Below are positions 28,748 through 39,326 of a stretch of 64,000 nucleotides of DNA, one piece after another (position 1 is the first letter of the stretch; each line of letters opens with the position of its first letter). The notes under the pieces are model-generated. The model ran no database searches. It was not told the DNA's origin and saw nothing but the letters and a program-made list of their open reading frames with translations. The stretch covers positions 801,273 through 865,272 of the forward strand of contig NZ_JAHLMU010000001.1 in NCBI RefSeq assembly GCF_018919485.1. Direction: 5' to 3'. The position numbers and the translations under genes are program-made. Source of the DNA: Psychrobacter sp. TAE2020. Lineage in GTDB: Bacteria; Pseudomonadota; Gammaproteobacteria; Pseudomonadales; Moraxellaceae.

Positions 28748-29161
28748 TTAATCAAGTCTACGTTTGCTCAGTAATGTTGCATCTGAAGGATTAGCAATTC
28801 TATTACTGTCGTTATCGATACGAACATTAGAGGCACTATAAACAGCCTCTTCTACTGTTGGTGCGTTAGCTTGTCTATCTATAACTACCTTGGCCTGATC
28901 TAACTGCTCTTGTAGGCTATTATTCTGCTTTTGTAAGCGCGATATTTCCCACTTGTTCTGTAAAACTCGGAATATTAATAACGCTAATAGCATACCGATG
29001 ACAATGCCTAGGATCATACAAAGTATGAGCAATAACCCTAAATTCATAGCAGGAGCTTGCGAAAACAAAAGGTTTACGCCTATATCAGCATTATTGGCTA
29101 AGACTAAGCCTAACGCATAAGCAAAGCTCAAAAATAATAATATAAATAACAAAATACGCAT
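28748..29161 (-). CDS. lapA: LapA-like (DUF1049) inner-membrane protein
   Basis: E. coli LapA is an inner-membrane protein involved in LPS assembly control together with LapB. This 137-residue protein has two N-terminal membrane helices (about residues 1-20 and 38-65) separated by a short loop with NNADIGVNLLFSQAPAMNL, the DUF1049 pattern, and then a coiled coil (QNKWEISRLQKQNNSLQEQL). The C-terminal ~35 residues are polar. It lies between ihfB and pyrF, as lapA does in E. coli. Its role without an adjacent lapB is not clear. Confidence 0.82.
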   Translation of the reverse strand: MRILLFILLFLSFAYALGLVLANNADIGVNLLFSQAPAMNLGLLLILCMILGIVIGMLLALLIFRVLQNKWEISRLQKQNNSLQEQLDQAKVVIDRQANAPTVEEAVYSASNVRIDNDSNRIANPSDATLLSKRRLD

Positions 29162-29232
29162 GGTATAAGCACCTTAACAGTAAGTATTAGAGACTAATTT
29201 AGAACAACTCGTTACCAATAAAAAGCCAATAG

Positions 29233-29532
29233 TTAAGCTATGGTGTCGTTTACTGCCTCACGCAAAGCTTTGCCAGGTTTAAAATGAGGGATAGCTTTGG
29301 CTGGTACTGGAACGCTTTCTCCCGTTTTTGGATTACGACCCATACGGGCTCGACGATGATGGAGACAAAAACTACCAAATCCCCGAACTTCAACTCGACC
29401 ATCATTCGCTAAGGTATCTACCATCAAGTTTAGTATTTCGCGTACAGCATCATCTACAACCACATCAGTCATAGTGTCACAGTTAACACTTAAGTTATTG
29501 ATAAAATCAGATTTATTAATCGTTTGTTGCAT
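29233..29532 (-). CDS. ihfB: integration host factor subunit beta
   Basis: IhfB pairs with IhfA to bend DNA sharply at specific sites. The 99-residue protein has the IHF/HU signature GFGSFCLHHRRARMGRNP and the ending KPGKALREAV. It is named IHF-beta rather than HU because it lies directly downstream of rpsA on the same strand, its conserved E. coli position, and because of the LHHRRAR arm sequence. The gap to lapA is about 70 bases. Confidence 0.93.
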   Translation of the reverse strand: MQQTINKSDFINNLSVNCDTMTDVVVDDAVREILNLMVDTLANDGRVEVRGFGSFCLHHRRARMGRNPKTGESVPVPAKAIPHFKPGKALREAVNDTIA

Positions 29533-29775
29533 TGTTACGCTTGCCTTTTTAGTAAATGGTTACGTTTGCCAATCAAGTTTTGACTCAAGCAAAATTTAGT
29601 TAGAGAGATAAGAAATTTTCTCTAAAGATATATATTTACTATTTTACATTCAGTTACTAGTATTGTACATAGTAATAGGAAATTCGATCAATATCAACAG
29701 AAGACCATTACCTTGAACAACTATTGTTTTTGGCTTTAATCCTATAAAAGGGTCAATAATCGTAAAATACAAATG

Positions 29776-29800
29776 CAAAAAGAGCGACCTAAGTCGCTCT
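29776..29800 (-). terminator. terminator downstream of rpsA
   Basis: AGAGCGAC / GTCGCTCT (29781-29788 and 29793-29800) with a CTAA loop. Read leftward it runs into five Ts. It sits about 45 bases after the rpsA stop and in front of ihfB. Confidence 0.85.
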
Positions 29801-29842
29801 CTTATAGTGTTACTTATTAATTAATGATCATTAAAAAGCGTT

Positions 29843-31534
29843 TTACTGCATTTGCTCTTTAATCAAGTCACCAATAGTTTTTGGCTGAGCATCAGAACCT
29901 GGAGTAGCAGCAGTAGTGCTTGCGCCGCCAAGATCTTTAATTGCTTGACGCTCTTCAGCTTCATCTTTAGCTTTGATTGACAAGCTGATGTTACGAGTCT
30001 TACGATCGACACTGATAATTTTAGCTTCAACATCATCACCAACTGTTAGATGCTTAGTAGCATCTTCAACGCGGTCACGTTGGATCTCAGAAGCACGTAG
30101 ATAAGCTTCTACTTCGTCTGCAAGCTCAATAGTTGCGCCTTTAGCATCAACTTCTTTTACTTTACCATTAACGATAGCACCACGGTCATTATTAACCAAG
30201 TATTCGTTAAATGGATCTGAACTTAGTTGCTTAACGCCTAGGCTGATACGATTGGCTTCTGCATCTACAGACAATACCATAGCTTCTACGGTGTCACCTT
30301 TATTATAGTTGCGGATAGCGTCTTCGCCAGTCTCATTCCAAGAGATATCAGATAGGTGTACTAGACCATCGATACCACCATCTAGACCAATGAAGATACC
30401 GAAGTCAGTGATTGACTTGATAGTGCCAGAGATTTTATCGCCGCGCTCATGTTTCTTATCAAACTCATCCCATGGATTAGCAAGGGTCTGTTTGATACCT
30501 AAGCTGATACGACGACGTTCTTCATCGATATCAAGAATCATTACTTCAACTTCATCGCCCACTTGTACAACTTTTGATGGGTGGATGTTTTTGTTAGTAT
30601 GATCCATCTCTGATACGTGAACTAGACCTTCGATACCTTCAGAGATTTCAGCGAAACAACCATAATCAGTTAGGTTAGTTACGCGAGCTTTAACTACGCT
30701 ACCTACTGGGTAAGTACCGCCAACGTTATCCCAAGGATCAGTACCAAGTTGTTTTAGACCTAAGCTTACGCGATTGCGCTCACGATCAAACTTCAATACT
30801 TTAACTTTTAGGTCTTGACCAACTTCAACGACTTCAGATGGATGTTTAATACGACGCCATGCCATATCAGTGATATGCAATAGACCATCAATACCACCTA
30901 GATCTACGAACGCACCATAATCAGTAAGGTTCTTAACGATACCTTCGATCTCGATACCTTCTTCAAGCTTGTTCAATAGCTCTTCGCGTTCAGCTGAGTT
31001 TTCAGCTTCCATAACGGCACGACGACTAACAACAACGTTGTTACGCTTTTGGTCAAGTTTAATAACTTTAAACTCTAGCTCTTTGCCTTCAAGGTGCGTA
31101 GTGTCACGAATAGGACGAACATCTACTAATGAACCTGGTAGGAATGCACGTACTGAACCGATATCAACAGTAAAACCGCCTTTAACTTTACTTGAAATAA
31201 TACCTTTTACGATCTCATCATTGTCAGAGATTTTTTCAAGGATATTCCAAGTTTCAACGCGTTTGGCTTTTTCACGTGACAGTAAGGTCTGACCCATACC
31301 GTTATCAACCGCTTCAACCACAACGTCGACAGTATCGCCAACTTCAACTTCAAGTTCGCCTTCTTCGCTTAAAAACTCTTCACGAGCGACAATACCTTCA
31401 GATTTCAGACCAGTATCAACAGTGATCCAGTCGTTATCGATGGCCACAACAGTACCTGTAATAACCGAGCCACGCTCGATATCAAGACCTGTTTCTTCAA
31501 TGCTCGCTTCAAATAGTTCAGCAAATGATTCCAT
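29843..31534 (-). CDS. rpsA: 30S ribosomal protein S1
   Basis: S1 binds mRNA leader regions and helps place them on the 30S subunit. The 563 residues match the usual 557. Six S1 repeats can be followed: the first two are the ribosome-binding forms ([21 protein letters not shown] and [17 protein letters not shown]), and four more follow with the [21 protein letters not shown] pattern repeated around residues 195, 280, 370 and 455. The start has AGGT upstream on the minus strand. Downstream of cmk and upstream of ihfB, the standard order. Confidence 0.97.
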   Translation of the reverse strand: MESFAELFEASIEETGLDIERGSVITGTVVAIDNDWITVDTGLKSEGIVAREEFLSEEGELEVEVGDTVDVVVEAVDNGMGQTLLSREKAKRVETWNILEKISDNDEIVKGIISSKVKGGFTVDIGSVRAFLPGSLVDVRPIRDTTHLEGKELEFKVIKLDQKRNNVVVSRRAVMEAENSAEREELLNKLEEGIEIEGIVKNLTDYGAFVDLGGIDGLLHITDMAWRRIKHPSEVVEVGQDLKVKVLKFDRERNRVSLGLKQLGTDPWDNVGGTYPVGSVVKARVTNLTDYGCFAEISEGIEGLVHVSEMDHTNKNIHPSKVVQVGDEVEVMILDIDEERRRISLGIKQTLANPWDEFDKKHERGDKISGTIKSITDFGIFIGLDGGIDGLVHLSDISWNETGEDAIRNYNKGDTVEAMVLSVDAEANRISLGVKQLSSDPFNEYLVNNDRGAIVNGKVKEVDAKGATIELADEVEAYLRASEIQRDRVEDATKHLTVGDDVEAKIISVDRKTRNISLSIKAKDEAEERQAIKDLGGASTTAATPGSDAQPKTIGDLIKEQMQ

Positions 31535-31863
31535 TATGTCTACCTTTGTATAGCCGTATCCTGTCCAGCACAGTACGGATCAAATTTATGAATACATAAA
31601 ACGAGATACTGGTTTTATATCCTACATATTCATATAATAAAACAGTTGTTGCTAATAAGTTTAAAGCGGAAACTCACTAGCAACAACAGTCTCAGCTTAC
31701 TCAAACTCTATAATGCGGTTATGTATTTTCTACTAAATAGCACTACGCAAGCTATGTCATTCTAATTACTGCAATTTTATAGTAAAAACCCTATCTTTAG
31801 AAGATGTTTTACGTAGCTATTGCATTTATTTTTATACTACTAAAAATACTCAGCTAATTATAA
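31535..31863. other. intergenic region, cmk to rpsA
   Basis: About 330 bases between the cmk stop and the rpsA start. It probably holds an rpsA promoter and an autoregulatory leader (known for rpsA in E. coli). I see no strong hairpin that would let me place either. Confidence 0.35.
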
Positions 31864-32616
31864 CTAATCGCAACAGATACCCTTGGCTTGACAATGGCTC
31901 TTTATCTGCTGATAAACTTGTTGTGCATTTAGTGCTGAGCTATCAATTAGTAATGCATCTACTGCCGGCTTTGATGGCGCAATCGCACGATTCTCATCAC
32001 GATCATCACGGGCTTTAATCGTCGCTAAAATTGAGTCATAACTGGCATTCTCTCCAGCAGCAGTCAACTGGGTTACTCGGCGCTCTGCACGAGCTTGAGC
32101 GCTAGCAGTCAGAAACACTTTAGCGTCGGCATCTGGAAAGACTACCGTACCCATGTCGCGACCATCAGCGACTAATCCTGAACGACTTGCCATATCTTGC
32201 TGCAATTGCAATAGCGCCTGACGAACTTGTGGGAATACCGCTACTTGTGAAGCATAGCCACCAACGGTTTCATTACGAATATCAGTACCGATTAAGGTAC
32301 CATCGACTAAAATATCTACATTGCCAGTAGCTTCGTTCGGCTTAAAGCTGATAGCTAACTTTTGAGTTAAGGCTGCGATAGCTTCTTCATCCAATAAGCT
32401 CTCTGCTAATAGGCCAGCTTCAAAAGCCTTGAGTCCAACTATGCGGTATAAAGCTCCCGAGTCTAGGAGTTGGTAATCTAGCTCTTTGGCTAAACGCCAT
32501 GCTGCCGTGCCTTTGCCTGCACCGCTTGGCCCATCGATACAAATAACTGGATAGCGTAGCACTTGGCTACTTTTATCAGCAGCTTTAGTATCAGATAATG
32601 ACGTAAAAGCAGTCAT
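31864..32616 (-). CDS. cmk: cytidylate kinase
   Basis: Cmk phosphorylates CMP and dCMP with ATP. From the ATG at 32616 the protein has 250 residues (E. coli 227), with about 22 extra N-terminal residues. The P-loop is in CIDGPSGAGKGTAAWRLA, followed by LDSGALYRIVGL, and the NMP-domain and lid motifs GRDMGTVVFPDADAKVFLTASAQARAERR are clear. The frame is open three codons further upstream from a GTG. It begins the cmk-rpsA-ihfB cluster found across gammaproteobacteria. Confidence 0.95.
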   Translation of the reverse strand: MTAFTSLSDTKAADKSSQVLRYPVICIDGPSGAGKGTAAWRLAKELDYQLLDSGALYRIVGLKAFEAGLLAESLLDEEAIAALTQKLAISFKPNEATGNVDILVDGTLIGTDIRNETVGGYASQVAVFPQVRQALLQLQQDMASRSGLVADGRDMGTVVFPDADAKVFLTASAQARAERRVTQLTAAGENASYDSILATIKARDDRDENRAIAPSKPAVDALLIDSSALNAQQVYQQIKSHCQAKGICCD

Positions 32617-32740
32617 AGAACTCACTTATAGGCACTCAGGATAATGATAGCTATATATTTTTCACAGCTAAATAGGGGCATATTATAGCAAATAAATAGG
32701 GCTATCACTAGCCTAGTGACAGCAATTTTGTTTATTAATA

Positions 32741-33307
32741 TTATTGTGGTTTATTTTTCTTAGCTACTTTTCGGCGCTGACGAAAGAAGGCCTTTAGCAG
32801 CTGAGCACTAGACTCGCTCAGCAAGCCTCTATTCACCTGCAATTGATGGTTATAAAAATCTTCACTACTTAAGTCCATTTGACTGCCCACCATACCTGCA
32901 CGAGGCTCAAAAGCGGCATAGACCAATCTATCAACACGCGCATGAATCATGGCCCCAATGCACATTGTACAAGGCTCTAGTGTCACATATAAAGTAGTCT
33001 TTGGCGCTAAGCGGTAGTTATTCAAATTCTGACAAGCGCCTCTAATCGCCACGATCTCTGCATGAGCTGTTGCATCGTGACGGCCTATAGGCTCATTAAA
33101 GCCGTTACCAATAATGGTATTGTCATGAATTAACACGGCACCTACTGGCACCTCACCACAAGCGGCACCTTGCTGTGCAAGCGTCAAAGCATAATACATC
33201 CACTGGACATCTTGCAGTGACCAAAACTGACTACTGGCGAGCGACTGGCTTGTTGATGACCAGTCATTTGGCAACCCACTAAGCTGCTGATAGTTATTAT
33301 TAATCAT
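32741..33307 (-). CDS. tadA: tRNA-specific adenosine deaminase TadA
   Basis: TadA changes A34 to inosine in tRNA-Arg(ACG). The 188 residues hold the zinc-deaminase motifs HAEIVAIR (catalytic Glu) and PCTMCIGAMIHARVDRLVYAA (the two Cys ligands). The protein is somewhat longer at the N-terminus than E. coli TadA (167), with a Ser/Gln-rich stretch of about 30 residues. It starts only three bases after the ung stop and is co-transcribed with it. Confidence 0.94.
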   Translation of the reverse strand: MINNNYQQLSGLPNDWSSTSQSLASSQFWSLQDVQWMYYALTLAQQGAACGEVPVGAVLIHDNTIIGNGFNEPIGRHDATAHAEIVAIRGACQNLNNYRLAPKTTLYVTLEPCTMCIGAMIHARVDRLVYAAFEPRAGMVGSQMDLSSEDFYNHQLQVNRGLLSESSAQLLKAFFRQRRKVAKKNKPQ

Positions 33308-33310
33308 TGG

Positions 33311-34066
33311 CTACTGCGGTAATTGCCAGTCAATCGGGGTTTTGCCATATTGTGCTAAATAGTCATTAGTCTTTGAAAAAGGTCTAGTACCAAAAAACCC
33401 GCCACGATTCGCTGCTAGTGGTGAAGGATGCACAGCGGTTAAGATAAGATGCTTATCAGTATTAATATATTTACCAGTTTTTTGCGCTTTACTGCCCCAT
33501 AAAATAAATACTGTATGCTCAGTTTGTTGATTTATCACTTCAATAACAGCGTCAGTGAACTGCTCCCAGCCTGCGTTTTGATGGCTGTTAGGCTCACCTT
33601 CACTGACCGTTAAAGAGCTGTTTAGCAATAACACTCCTTGTTCAGCCCAATACGTCAGATCGCCATGCTTAGAAGTAGCAGTACCGATGTCCTGAGCCAT
33701 CTCTTTTAGTACGTTATTAAGCGAAGGTGGTTTAGGAATAGTCTTAGGCACTGAAAAAGATAAGCCCATAGCTTGACCGGGGCGATGATAAGGGTCTTGC
33801 CCTAAGATTACTACTTTGACGTGCGCTAAAGGCGTTAAATTAAAAGCATTAAACATCAGATTAGCTGGTGGATAGATATTAGCTTCTGACTGATAAGCTT
33901 GTTTTAAAAAAGCGCGCAACTGATCCATGTTTTCAGAAGTTAGCTCTTCTTCTAAGGCTATTTTCCAGTCCTCTGGTAATCGCACATTATCCAAGATAAC
34001 TTTTTTTTCTGCTGCTGTTTTATTATTACTGACAGCTTCATCGTCATTTTTATCAAACAAATTCAT
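33311..34066 (-). CDS. ung: uracil-DNA glycosylase (family 1)
   Basis: Ung cuts uracil out of DNA to start base-excision repair. The 251 residues contain the water-activating motif GQDPYHRPGQAMG, the LLNSSLTV segment, the HPSPLAA minor-groove loop and the GFFGTRPFSKTNDYL ending. The first ~30 residues are a polar extension compared with the ~225-residue E. coli protein. It lies immediately upstream of tadA (three-base gap), so both are likely one transcript. Confidence 0.95.
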   Translation of the reverse strand: MNLFDKNDDEAVSNNKTAAEKKVILDNVRLPEDWKIALEEELTSENMDQLRAFLKQAYQSEANIYPPANLMFNAFNLTPLAHVKVVILGQDPYHRPGQAMGLSFSVPKTIPKPPSLNNVLKEMAQDIGTATSKHGDLTYWAEQGVLLLNSSLTVSEGEPNSHQNAGWEQFTDAVIEVINQQTEHTVFILWGSKAQKTGKYINTDKHLILTAVHPSPLAANRGGFFGTRPFSKTNDYLAQYGKTPIDWQLPQ

Positions 34067-34423
34067 AGCCTTATTCCTTTATTTTTAATTTTATAACGGA
34101 GCGAGTTTACAGTGGCGCTAGGATAACGCTTTTTGGCCAGATTTACTGACATTTGCAAGTACATTATTAAGCTAATTATAGTAGCAAAAAAATTGCTTGT
34201 TTTTCATTATTACTCTTAATAATTATGGCCAATAGTTGTATTTAATAGCTATGTTCAATAACTATATCTAATAACAATTAAAACTTTGATACGTTAAAAA
34301 TTGGATACAGGACTATTTGAATATAACCCTCTGGTAAGACAAATTATCTTAAGACTGGGCAAATAGCAGCTATAAAAAAACGGCTACCGTAGTAACCGTT
34401 TTTTATAAAGCAAAAGCTATAGC
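34067..34423. other. intergenic region, clpA stop to ung start
   Basis: About 350 bases, AT-rich. It holds the clpA terminator (34379-34400) and, further left, presumably the ung promoter. There is a locally repetitive AATAGTTGTATTTAATAGCT / AATAACTATATCTAATAAC stretch around 34230-34277 with no evident function. Confidence 0.4.
34375..34400 (-). terminator. clpA terminator
   Basis: AACGGTTAC / GTAGCCGTT on the minus strand (one G-U pair, TACG loop), spanning 34379-34400 with A/T tracts either side. It starts about 20 bases after the clpA stop. Confidence 0.88.
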
Positions 34424-36961
34424 TTAGCTTGCTAATGATTCAGAGTCTGAACGTGGCTCATGGGTTTCAACTACTGTCAGTATAATCCGGCTATCCGCTG
34501 AACCTTTATCACTATTTTTATCAAGGTTAACTGTGTCTGTATCAGCCGTTCTCTCTGGTTCTAAAGTGAGATGTACTACCCCACCGTTGACCAAATCACC
34601 AAACAAAATCATACTCGCCAAGGGCTTTTTGATTTCGTCCTGAATCAGACGCTGCATTGGACGTGCGCCCATTAAACGATCATAGCCTTTGTCCGCTAAG
34701 TACTCACGAACCTCATCATCAATCTCTAAGGTGACTTGCTTATCATCAAGCTGAACTTGCAGTTCAACTAAGAACTTATCAACTACTGAGACTACGACTG
34801 ACGCATCTAAAGCGTTAAATTGAATAATCGCATCAAGACGGTTACGGAATTCAGGAGTAAAGACCCGTTTGAGTGATTCATTATTATCACGGCTGTGATC
34901 CTGCTGAGTAAAGCCCATAGAAGAGCGACTAATACTATCAGCACCAACGTTAGTGGTCATAATGACAACCACTTGTTTAAAGATAGCTACTCGGCCATTA
35001 TTATCAGTCAAAGTACCGTGATCCATGACTTGCAGTAGCAAGTTAAAGACATCTGGATGCGCCTTCTCAATCTCATCGAATAACAATACACAATGTGGAT
35101 GCTGATTGATCTTTTCGGTAAGCAAGCCGCCTTGATCAAAACCAACATAGCCCGGTGGTGCACCAATTAAGCGTGAAGCAGTATGAGCTTCCATATACTC
35201 TGACATATCAAAGCGTACTAACTCTACACCCAACAAATTGGCCAATTGACGCGAGACTTCTGTCTTACCAACCCCAGTAGGGCCAGCAAACATAAATGAA
35301 CCTATAGGCTTATCTGGTGCTTTAAGACCAGCACGTGACAGCTTAATGGCATCAGCTAGATTGGCAATTGCCTCGTCCTGACCAAATACTAAACGTTTTA
35401 GGTCACGGTCTAAGTGCTGAAGGATACTTTTATCATCACTGGAGACTGACTTGGGTGGAATGCGTGCTAGCTTAGCGACGATAGCTTCAATATCACTCAC
35501 ATCGATTTTTATAGGTGCTTTATTACCCTTAACCTTACCAAGACCAGCTTGTTGAGTATCGTTATCAGAACTAGAACGATCGTTTTCTTTGGCAGCAGTA
35601 GATTCATTAAGCATTTCGTTTTCGATATCACTATCTTCATCATAGTCTGACTCGTCGATCTGTTTTTCTAAGTCAGCGATAAAGCTTTCTTCAGCTTGAA
35701 TATCATCGGCATCAGGAATCACTCCTAAGCGCTTATAAGCACCCGCTTCATCGATAACATCAATCGCCTTGTCGGGCAAGAAACGCTCATGGATGTGCTT
35801 AGCTGATAGCTGGACCGCACTTATCAAAGCTTCATCGGTATATTCAACATTATGAAACTCTTCGTAACGCGGTTTAAGACCCCGTAAGATGTCGATGCTC
35901 TCGTCGATAGTTGGCTCTTTTACATCGATCTTCTGGAAACGACGTGACAGTGCATGATCTTTTTCGAACACTTGACGATATTCAGTAAACGTCGTTGAGC
36001 CTACACAGCGTAGCTCACCATTGGCAAGGGCTGGTTTGATAAGGTTAGACACATCCATATTACTGCTCATCGACGAACCTGCGCCAATGATCATATGAAT
36101 TTCATCAATGAATAAAATAGCATTAGGCTTGTTCTTTAGCGCATCAAGTAAGGACTTCATGCGTTTTTCAAAATCACCACGATATTTTGTACCGGCGATT
36201 AATGCCCCTATATCTAGGCTATAAATCACACAACCATTTAGCGGTTTAGGGGCTTTATCATTGATAATCAACCAAGCTAAACCTTCAGCGATAGAAGTCT
36301 TACCAACGCCTGGCTCACCAACCAATAGCGGGTTGTTTTTACGGCGACGGCATAATACCTGAGCCGCACGTTCAATCTCCGGACCACGACCAATCAACGG
36401 ATCAGTCTTGCCTTCGGCAGCACGCTGATTTAAGTTAGTAGCAAACTCAACCAAGGGATCTTTACTAGTCTTTTCAGAAGCACTACGACGTTCGCCAGTG
36501 CTCGATGCACGCGGCTCAGTTGACTCAGCCTTATCTTGACCATGCGACAGATATTGGGTAAGTTCCAGACGGCTGATCCCTTGCTTTTTAAGCAAATAGA
36601 CAGCATAAGTATCATGCTCTGAGAACATAGAAACTAAGATATCTGAGCCTTCAACTAAGCGGCCACCACCAATAGACTGCACGTGGAAGATTGCCCGCTG
36701 CAAAATACGATCGAAGCTTTGAGTGGGTTGTGGCGACTGCTCTATGTCGACATCTATAGTCGGCGTATGCTTATTAATATAAGCTTCAAGTTCTGTGCGC
36801 AAACTTGAGACATTGGCATTACAAGCGGTTAAGGTATTAACAGCATGGGTATTTTCCAGCAGTGCTAACAACAAATGTTCGACTGTGAGATACTCGTGTG
36901 ATTTTTGACGCGCAAGCGTCATAGCTAAACGTAAAGATACTTCAAGATGACGACTTAACAT
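34424..36961 (-). CDS. clpA: ATP-dependent Clp protease ATP-binding subunit ClpA
   Basis: ClpA unfolds substrates and feeds them to ClpP; with ClpS it handles N-degron proteins. The 845 residues exceed E. coli ClpA (758), mainly by an acidic insert of about 50 residues before the second AAA+ domain and a polar C-terminal tail. The Clp N domain ([20 protein letters not shown]) is followed by the first AAA+ module ([28 protein letters not shown]) and the second ([33 protein letters not shown]). The ClpP-docking loop reads MGF where E. coli has IGL. It is about 690 bases from clpS, not adjacent as in E. coli. Confidence 0.95.
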   Translation of the reverse strand: MLSRHLEVSLRLAMTLARQKSHEYLTVEHLLLALLENTHAVNTLTACNANVSSLRTELEAYINKHTPTIDVDIEQSPQPTQSFDRILQRAIFHVQSIGGGRLVEGSDILVSMFSEHDTYAVYLLKKQGISRLELTQYLSHGQDKAESTEPRASSTGERRSASEKTSKDPLVEFATNLNQRAAEGKTDPLIGRGPEIERAAQVLCRRRKNNPLLVGEPGVGKTSIAEGLAWLIINDKAPKPLNGCVIYSLDIGALIAGTKYRGDFEKRMKSLLDALKNKPNAILFIDEIHMIIGAGSSMSSNMDVSNLIKPALANGELRCVGSTTFTEYRQVFEKDHALSRRFQKIDVKEPTIDESIDILRGLKPRYEEFHNVEYTDEALISAVQLSAKHIHERFLPDKAIDVIDEAGAYKRLGVIPDADDIQAEESFIADLEKQIDESDYDEDSDIENEMLNESTAAKENDRSSSDNDTQQAGLGKVKGNKAPIKIDVSDIEAIVAKLARIPPKSVSSDDKSILQHLDRDLKRLVFGQDEAIANLADAIKLSRAGLKAPDKPIGSFMFAGPTGVGKTEVSRQLANLLGVELVRFDMSEYMEAHTASRLIGAPPGYVGFDQGGLLTEKINQHPHCVLLFDEIEKAHPDVFNLLLQVMDHGTLTDNNGRVAIFKQVVVIMTTNVGADSISRSSMGFTQQDHSRDNNESLKRVFTPEFRNRLDAIIQFNALDASVVVSVVDKFLVELQVQLDDKQVTLEIDDEVREYLADKGYDRLMGARPMQRLIQDEIKKPLASMILFGDLVNGGVVHLTLEPERTADTDTVNLDKNSDKGSADSRIILTVVETHEPRSDSESLAS

Positions 36962-37649
36962 AACGGATTCCTACGGTTATACCTATCTTTATAAGCGGAT
37001 AGCTTTATGAGTTACTTGATTGTTAAATCAGGGCGGTAAACAGTTTGTTCAAGGGCGATGGCATCATTATTACGTAATAGTATCAAACGAGAAAACGGTA
37101 CTAACATGGTACTAACAGCGTTGACAATTATTATAGCGATGACAATAGACTTGCATTCATATCAACATGATAAACACTTATAGTCAATCTTTTAAGCGCT
37201 GCTAAAGTGTATCAAAGCTTGTAACTAATGGCACAAGTTAGCTCAGATGTTGCTAATTTGTAGAAAAAGTCAGCTATTGGAGTAGCAATACTAGAGAACT
37301 AAAAAATAATATTATGATAACTAGACAATGAAGCTAAAGAGTAAAGATCGGATTGATATTCAATAGATAATAACGAATGATACTTATGCTGATGACAAGT
37401 AGTATATAAGGCTGTTTTATGAGGAAATCAAGAGTAAATAATACGGTTATACCAAACCCTTAGCCGTCAAAAAATTAAGTCAGTTGGCGACAAGGATAGA
37501 AGGTTTACAGATACAATGCTTACATAAAAAAGCAACGCTCACAATCGTGAGTAATTGCTAGCGAGGACACTAGCCATCATAAACTCACATAGGTAACGAG
37601 ATAAGCATGAATATGCGTGCAGCCAACTACTACTAGCGAACGCTGCTAG
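36962..37649. other. long intergenic region between clpS and clpA
   Basis: 688 bases with no gene I can support. It holds a hairpin with a T-tract read leftward (37524-37559), which fits a clpS terminator, then presumably the clpA promoter. A direct repeat GGTACTAACA occurs twice at 37098-37120. No RNA gene was recognised. Confidence 0.45.
37524..37559 (-). terminator. clpS terminator
   Basis: On the minus strand AGCAA...CTCAC GATT GTGAG...TTGCT is followed by TTTTTT. The two stem segments are separated by a small internal loop. It lies about 90 bases after the clpS stop, so clpS and clpA are likely separate transcripts. Confidence 0.7.
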
Positions 37650-38060
37650 TTATTCGCCTTGATGCGGTTCAATCTGGGTCAATAAAGGATAGCCTTCACG
37701 ATGGGCTAGACTATTGACTTTTTTGGCTTTAGTTTCGGCAATATCTTTTGGATATATACCAGCGATACCTTTGCTGGTGTTGTGAATAGTGAGCATAATT
37801 TCGACGGCAGAGTCTACACTATGACGGAATTCTGACTGCAAAATATGAACTACAAACTCCATCGGCGTGTAATTATCATTATACATCACTACTGCATACA
37901 TTGGCGGCTTAGCTACTTCTGGCTCAGCAACCAATACATCTGCCTGCGGAGTAGTTTCGCCTTCAGGATCACTGTCTTGCGCACGCTGATCTACTGGTGT
38001 ACTTGGGAAGTGCCAGTCAGCTACGGTTTGCTCGTAAGTCATTAAGGTCTGCTTTGTCAT
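37650..38060 (-). CDS. clpS: Clp adaptor protein ClpS
   Basis: ClpS carries N-degron substrates to ClpAP. The 136-residue protein has the ClpS core starting at about residue 50: PPMYAVVMYNDNYTPMEFVVHILQ, where NDNYTPMEFV is the family signature for the N-degron pocket and the His in HILQ contributes to it, followed by VEIMLTIHNTSKGIAGIYPKDIAETK. The N-terminal ~50 residues are a longer acidic extension than in E. coli (106 residues total). ClpA lies downstream on the same strand after 690 bases. Confidence 0.93.
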   Translation of the reverse strand: MTKQTLMTYEQTVADWHFPSTPVDQRAQDSDPEGETTPQADVLVAEPEVAKPPMYAVVMYNDNYTPMEFVVHILQSEFRHSVDSAVEIMLTIHNTSKGIAGIYPKDIAETKAKKVNSLAHREGYPLLTQIEPHQGE

Positions 38061-38157
38061 AAAATCAATTCAAAATTTATTGTTAAACAAGAGTATTAAA
38101 GCAGATAGTACCAATGGCCATTAAAAAGTAGTGGCTATTATAAAAACATAATTATGG

Positions 38158-39126
38158 CTACTGCGGATTTTTTTTATTGATATTGGCAAGTTTTTCGCTA
38201 CCTATAGGGCTTTGATCAACTTCTGGTAAGTCCATTAGCGATAACGGCATACTATCTACCATAGCCCCTACTGTCCAGTTATAGAGCTGCTCAACCTCTT
38301 CATTACCCGCCTTTAAACTAAGCTTGACTTGTAGAGGCTTAAACCCAGCTGGCATCACAAAACGACCACGGATACGCACAATACCTTGGATAGAAAAACG
38401 AGCAGGGTCTAAAGGTACTTCTACAAAGTCGTCTTTATTTTGCAAGGTCAACACGGCCGTTAGGTTCTTAGCTGTTGCATCTTTACTAAGCATACCTACA
38501 TCAAAACCGTATTCAAAAGCATTCTCTGGCAAAGGTTCAATTTTTGCACCGAGTACTTGCAAAGGCATTCCACCCTTTTCACTGATAAAATCAGCGTAGA
38601 ACTCATTAAGTTGGGCTACTTGTTTACTCTCAACTTCTAATTCTTGTTTACTTTGACGCAGCTCGTCTAAATTTTTCAGACTAATCGTCAGCTCTTGTTT
38701 GGCCGTAGCCGCTGTATTAGCAAGAACTTTATTGCTAATACGTAAGTCTTTAAGCTCAGTAGTAGCTTGTTCGCTGTTCTCAATCACTTGTTTATTTTTA
38801 GAAGCTTGAGAGTAATAACCACTTTGATAACCTAGCTTGTGACCTAACAACACTGCAACAATCGAAGTTACCAATATAGCGACCACGAATAAGGCTAACA
38901 GCAAAGTACTAGCACCGCTTTGTTGTCTACTAATACGGTGATGGTAATTACTATTATAAGCAGTAGGAGGCATGCAGCCGTCCATTGTAGCGTCTGACGC
39001 TAAGATATCATCAGCAAGCGCACTAACTATAGTATTGGGTGCAGCAGTTGATGCTGTAGATGCAGGAGCGTAACACAACAATCGTGCAGGCTGCGAATGC
39101 AAGCGTAGGGCAGTCTTAACACGCAT
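38158..39126 (-). CDS. DUF6776-like membrane protein with coiled coil
   Basis: 322 residues of unknown function. After a ~65-residue Ala/Ser-rich cytoplasmic part comes a single membrane helix (about 74-96, TLLLALFVVAILVTSIVAVLLG), then a coiled coil (about 105-175, QASKNKQVIENSEQATTELK onward) and a beta-rich periplasmic domain from about residue 185 (YGFDVGMLSKDATAKNLTAVL). This layout fits the DUF6776-type proteins of gammaproteobacteria, but the family name is from memory. It lies 98 bases upstream of clpS and 200 bases from argC. Confidence 0.6.
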   Translation of the reverse strand: MRVKTALRLHSQPARLLCYAPASTASTAAPNTIVSALADDILASDATMDGCMPPTAYNSNYHHRISRQQSGASTLLLALFVVAILVTSIVAVLLGHKLGYQSGYYSQASKNKQVIENSEQATTELKDLRISNKVLANTAATAKQELTISLKNLDELRQSKQELEVESKQVAQLNEFYADFISEKGGMPLQVLGAKIEPLPENAFEYGFDVGMLSKDATAKNLTAVLTLQNKDDFVEVPLDPARFSIQGIVRIRGRFVMPAGFKPLQVKLSLKAGNEEVEQLYNWTVGAMVDSMPLSLMDLPEVDQSPIGSEKLANINKKNPQ

Positions 39127-39326
39127 TTATACGGGTACTCTTAACAGTAAAGGCGAAGTATTATAACGGAATTTACCGTCAATACCTAGCATGAGGCTGT
39201 AACCACGGTGACTAAAGCGTAAAAGGAGTTCAGTAGTCAGATCCCCTATTCCAATAGTCATAAGCGCTTACAATCATAAAAAATCTATCTAACAAACTAT
39301 ATAAAACAACAACTAGTAACTTAGCG

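Noticed and set aside
37121..37149. TTGACA with an A/T-rich element downstream in the clpS-clpA gap
   Set aside because: The matching -10 is poor and no rightward gene follows.
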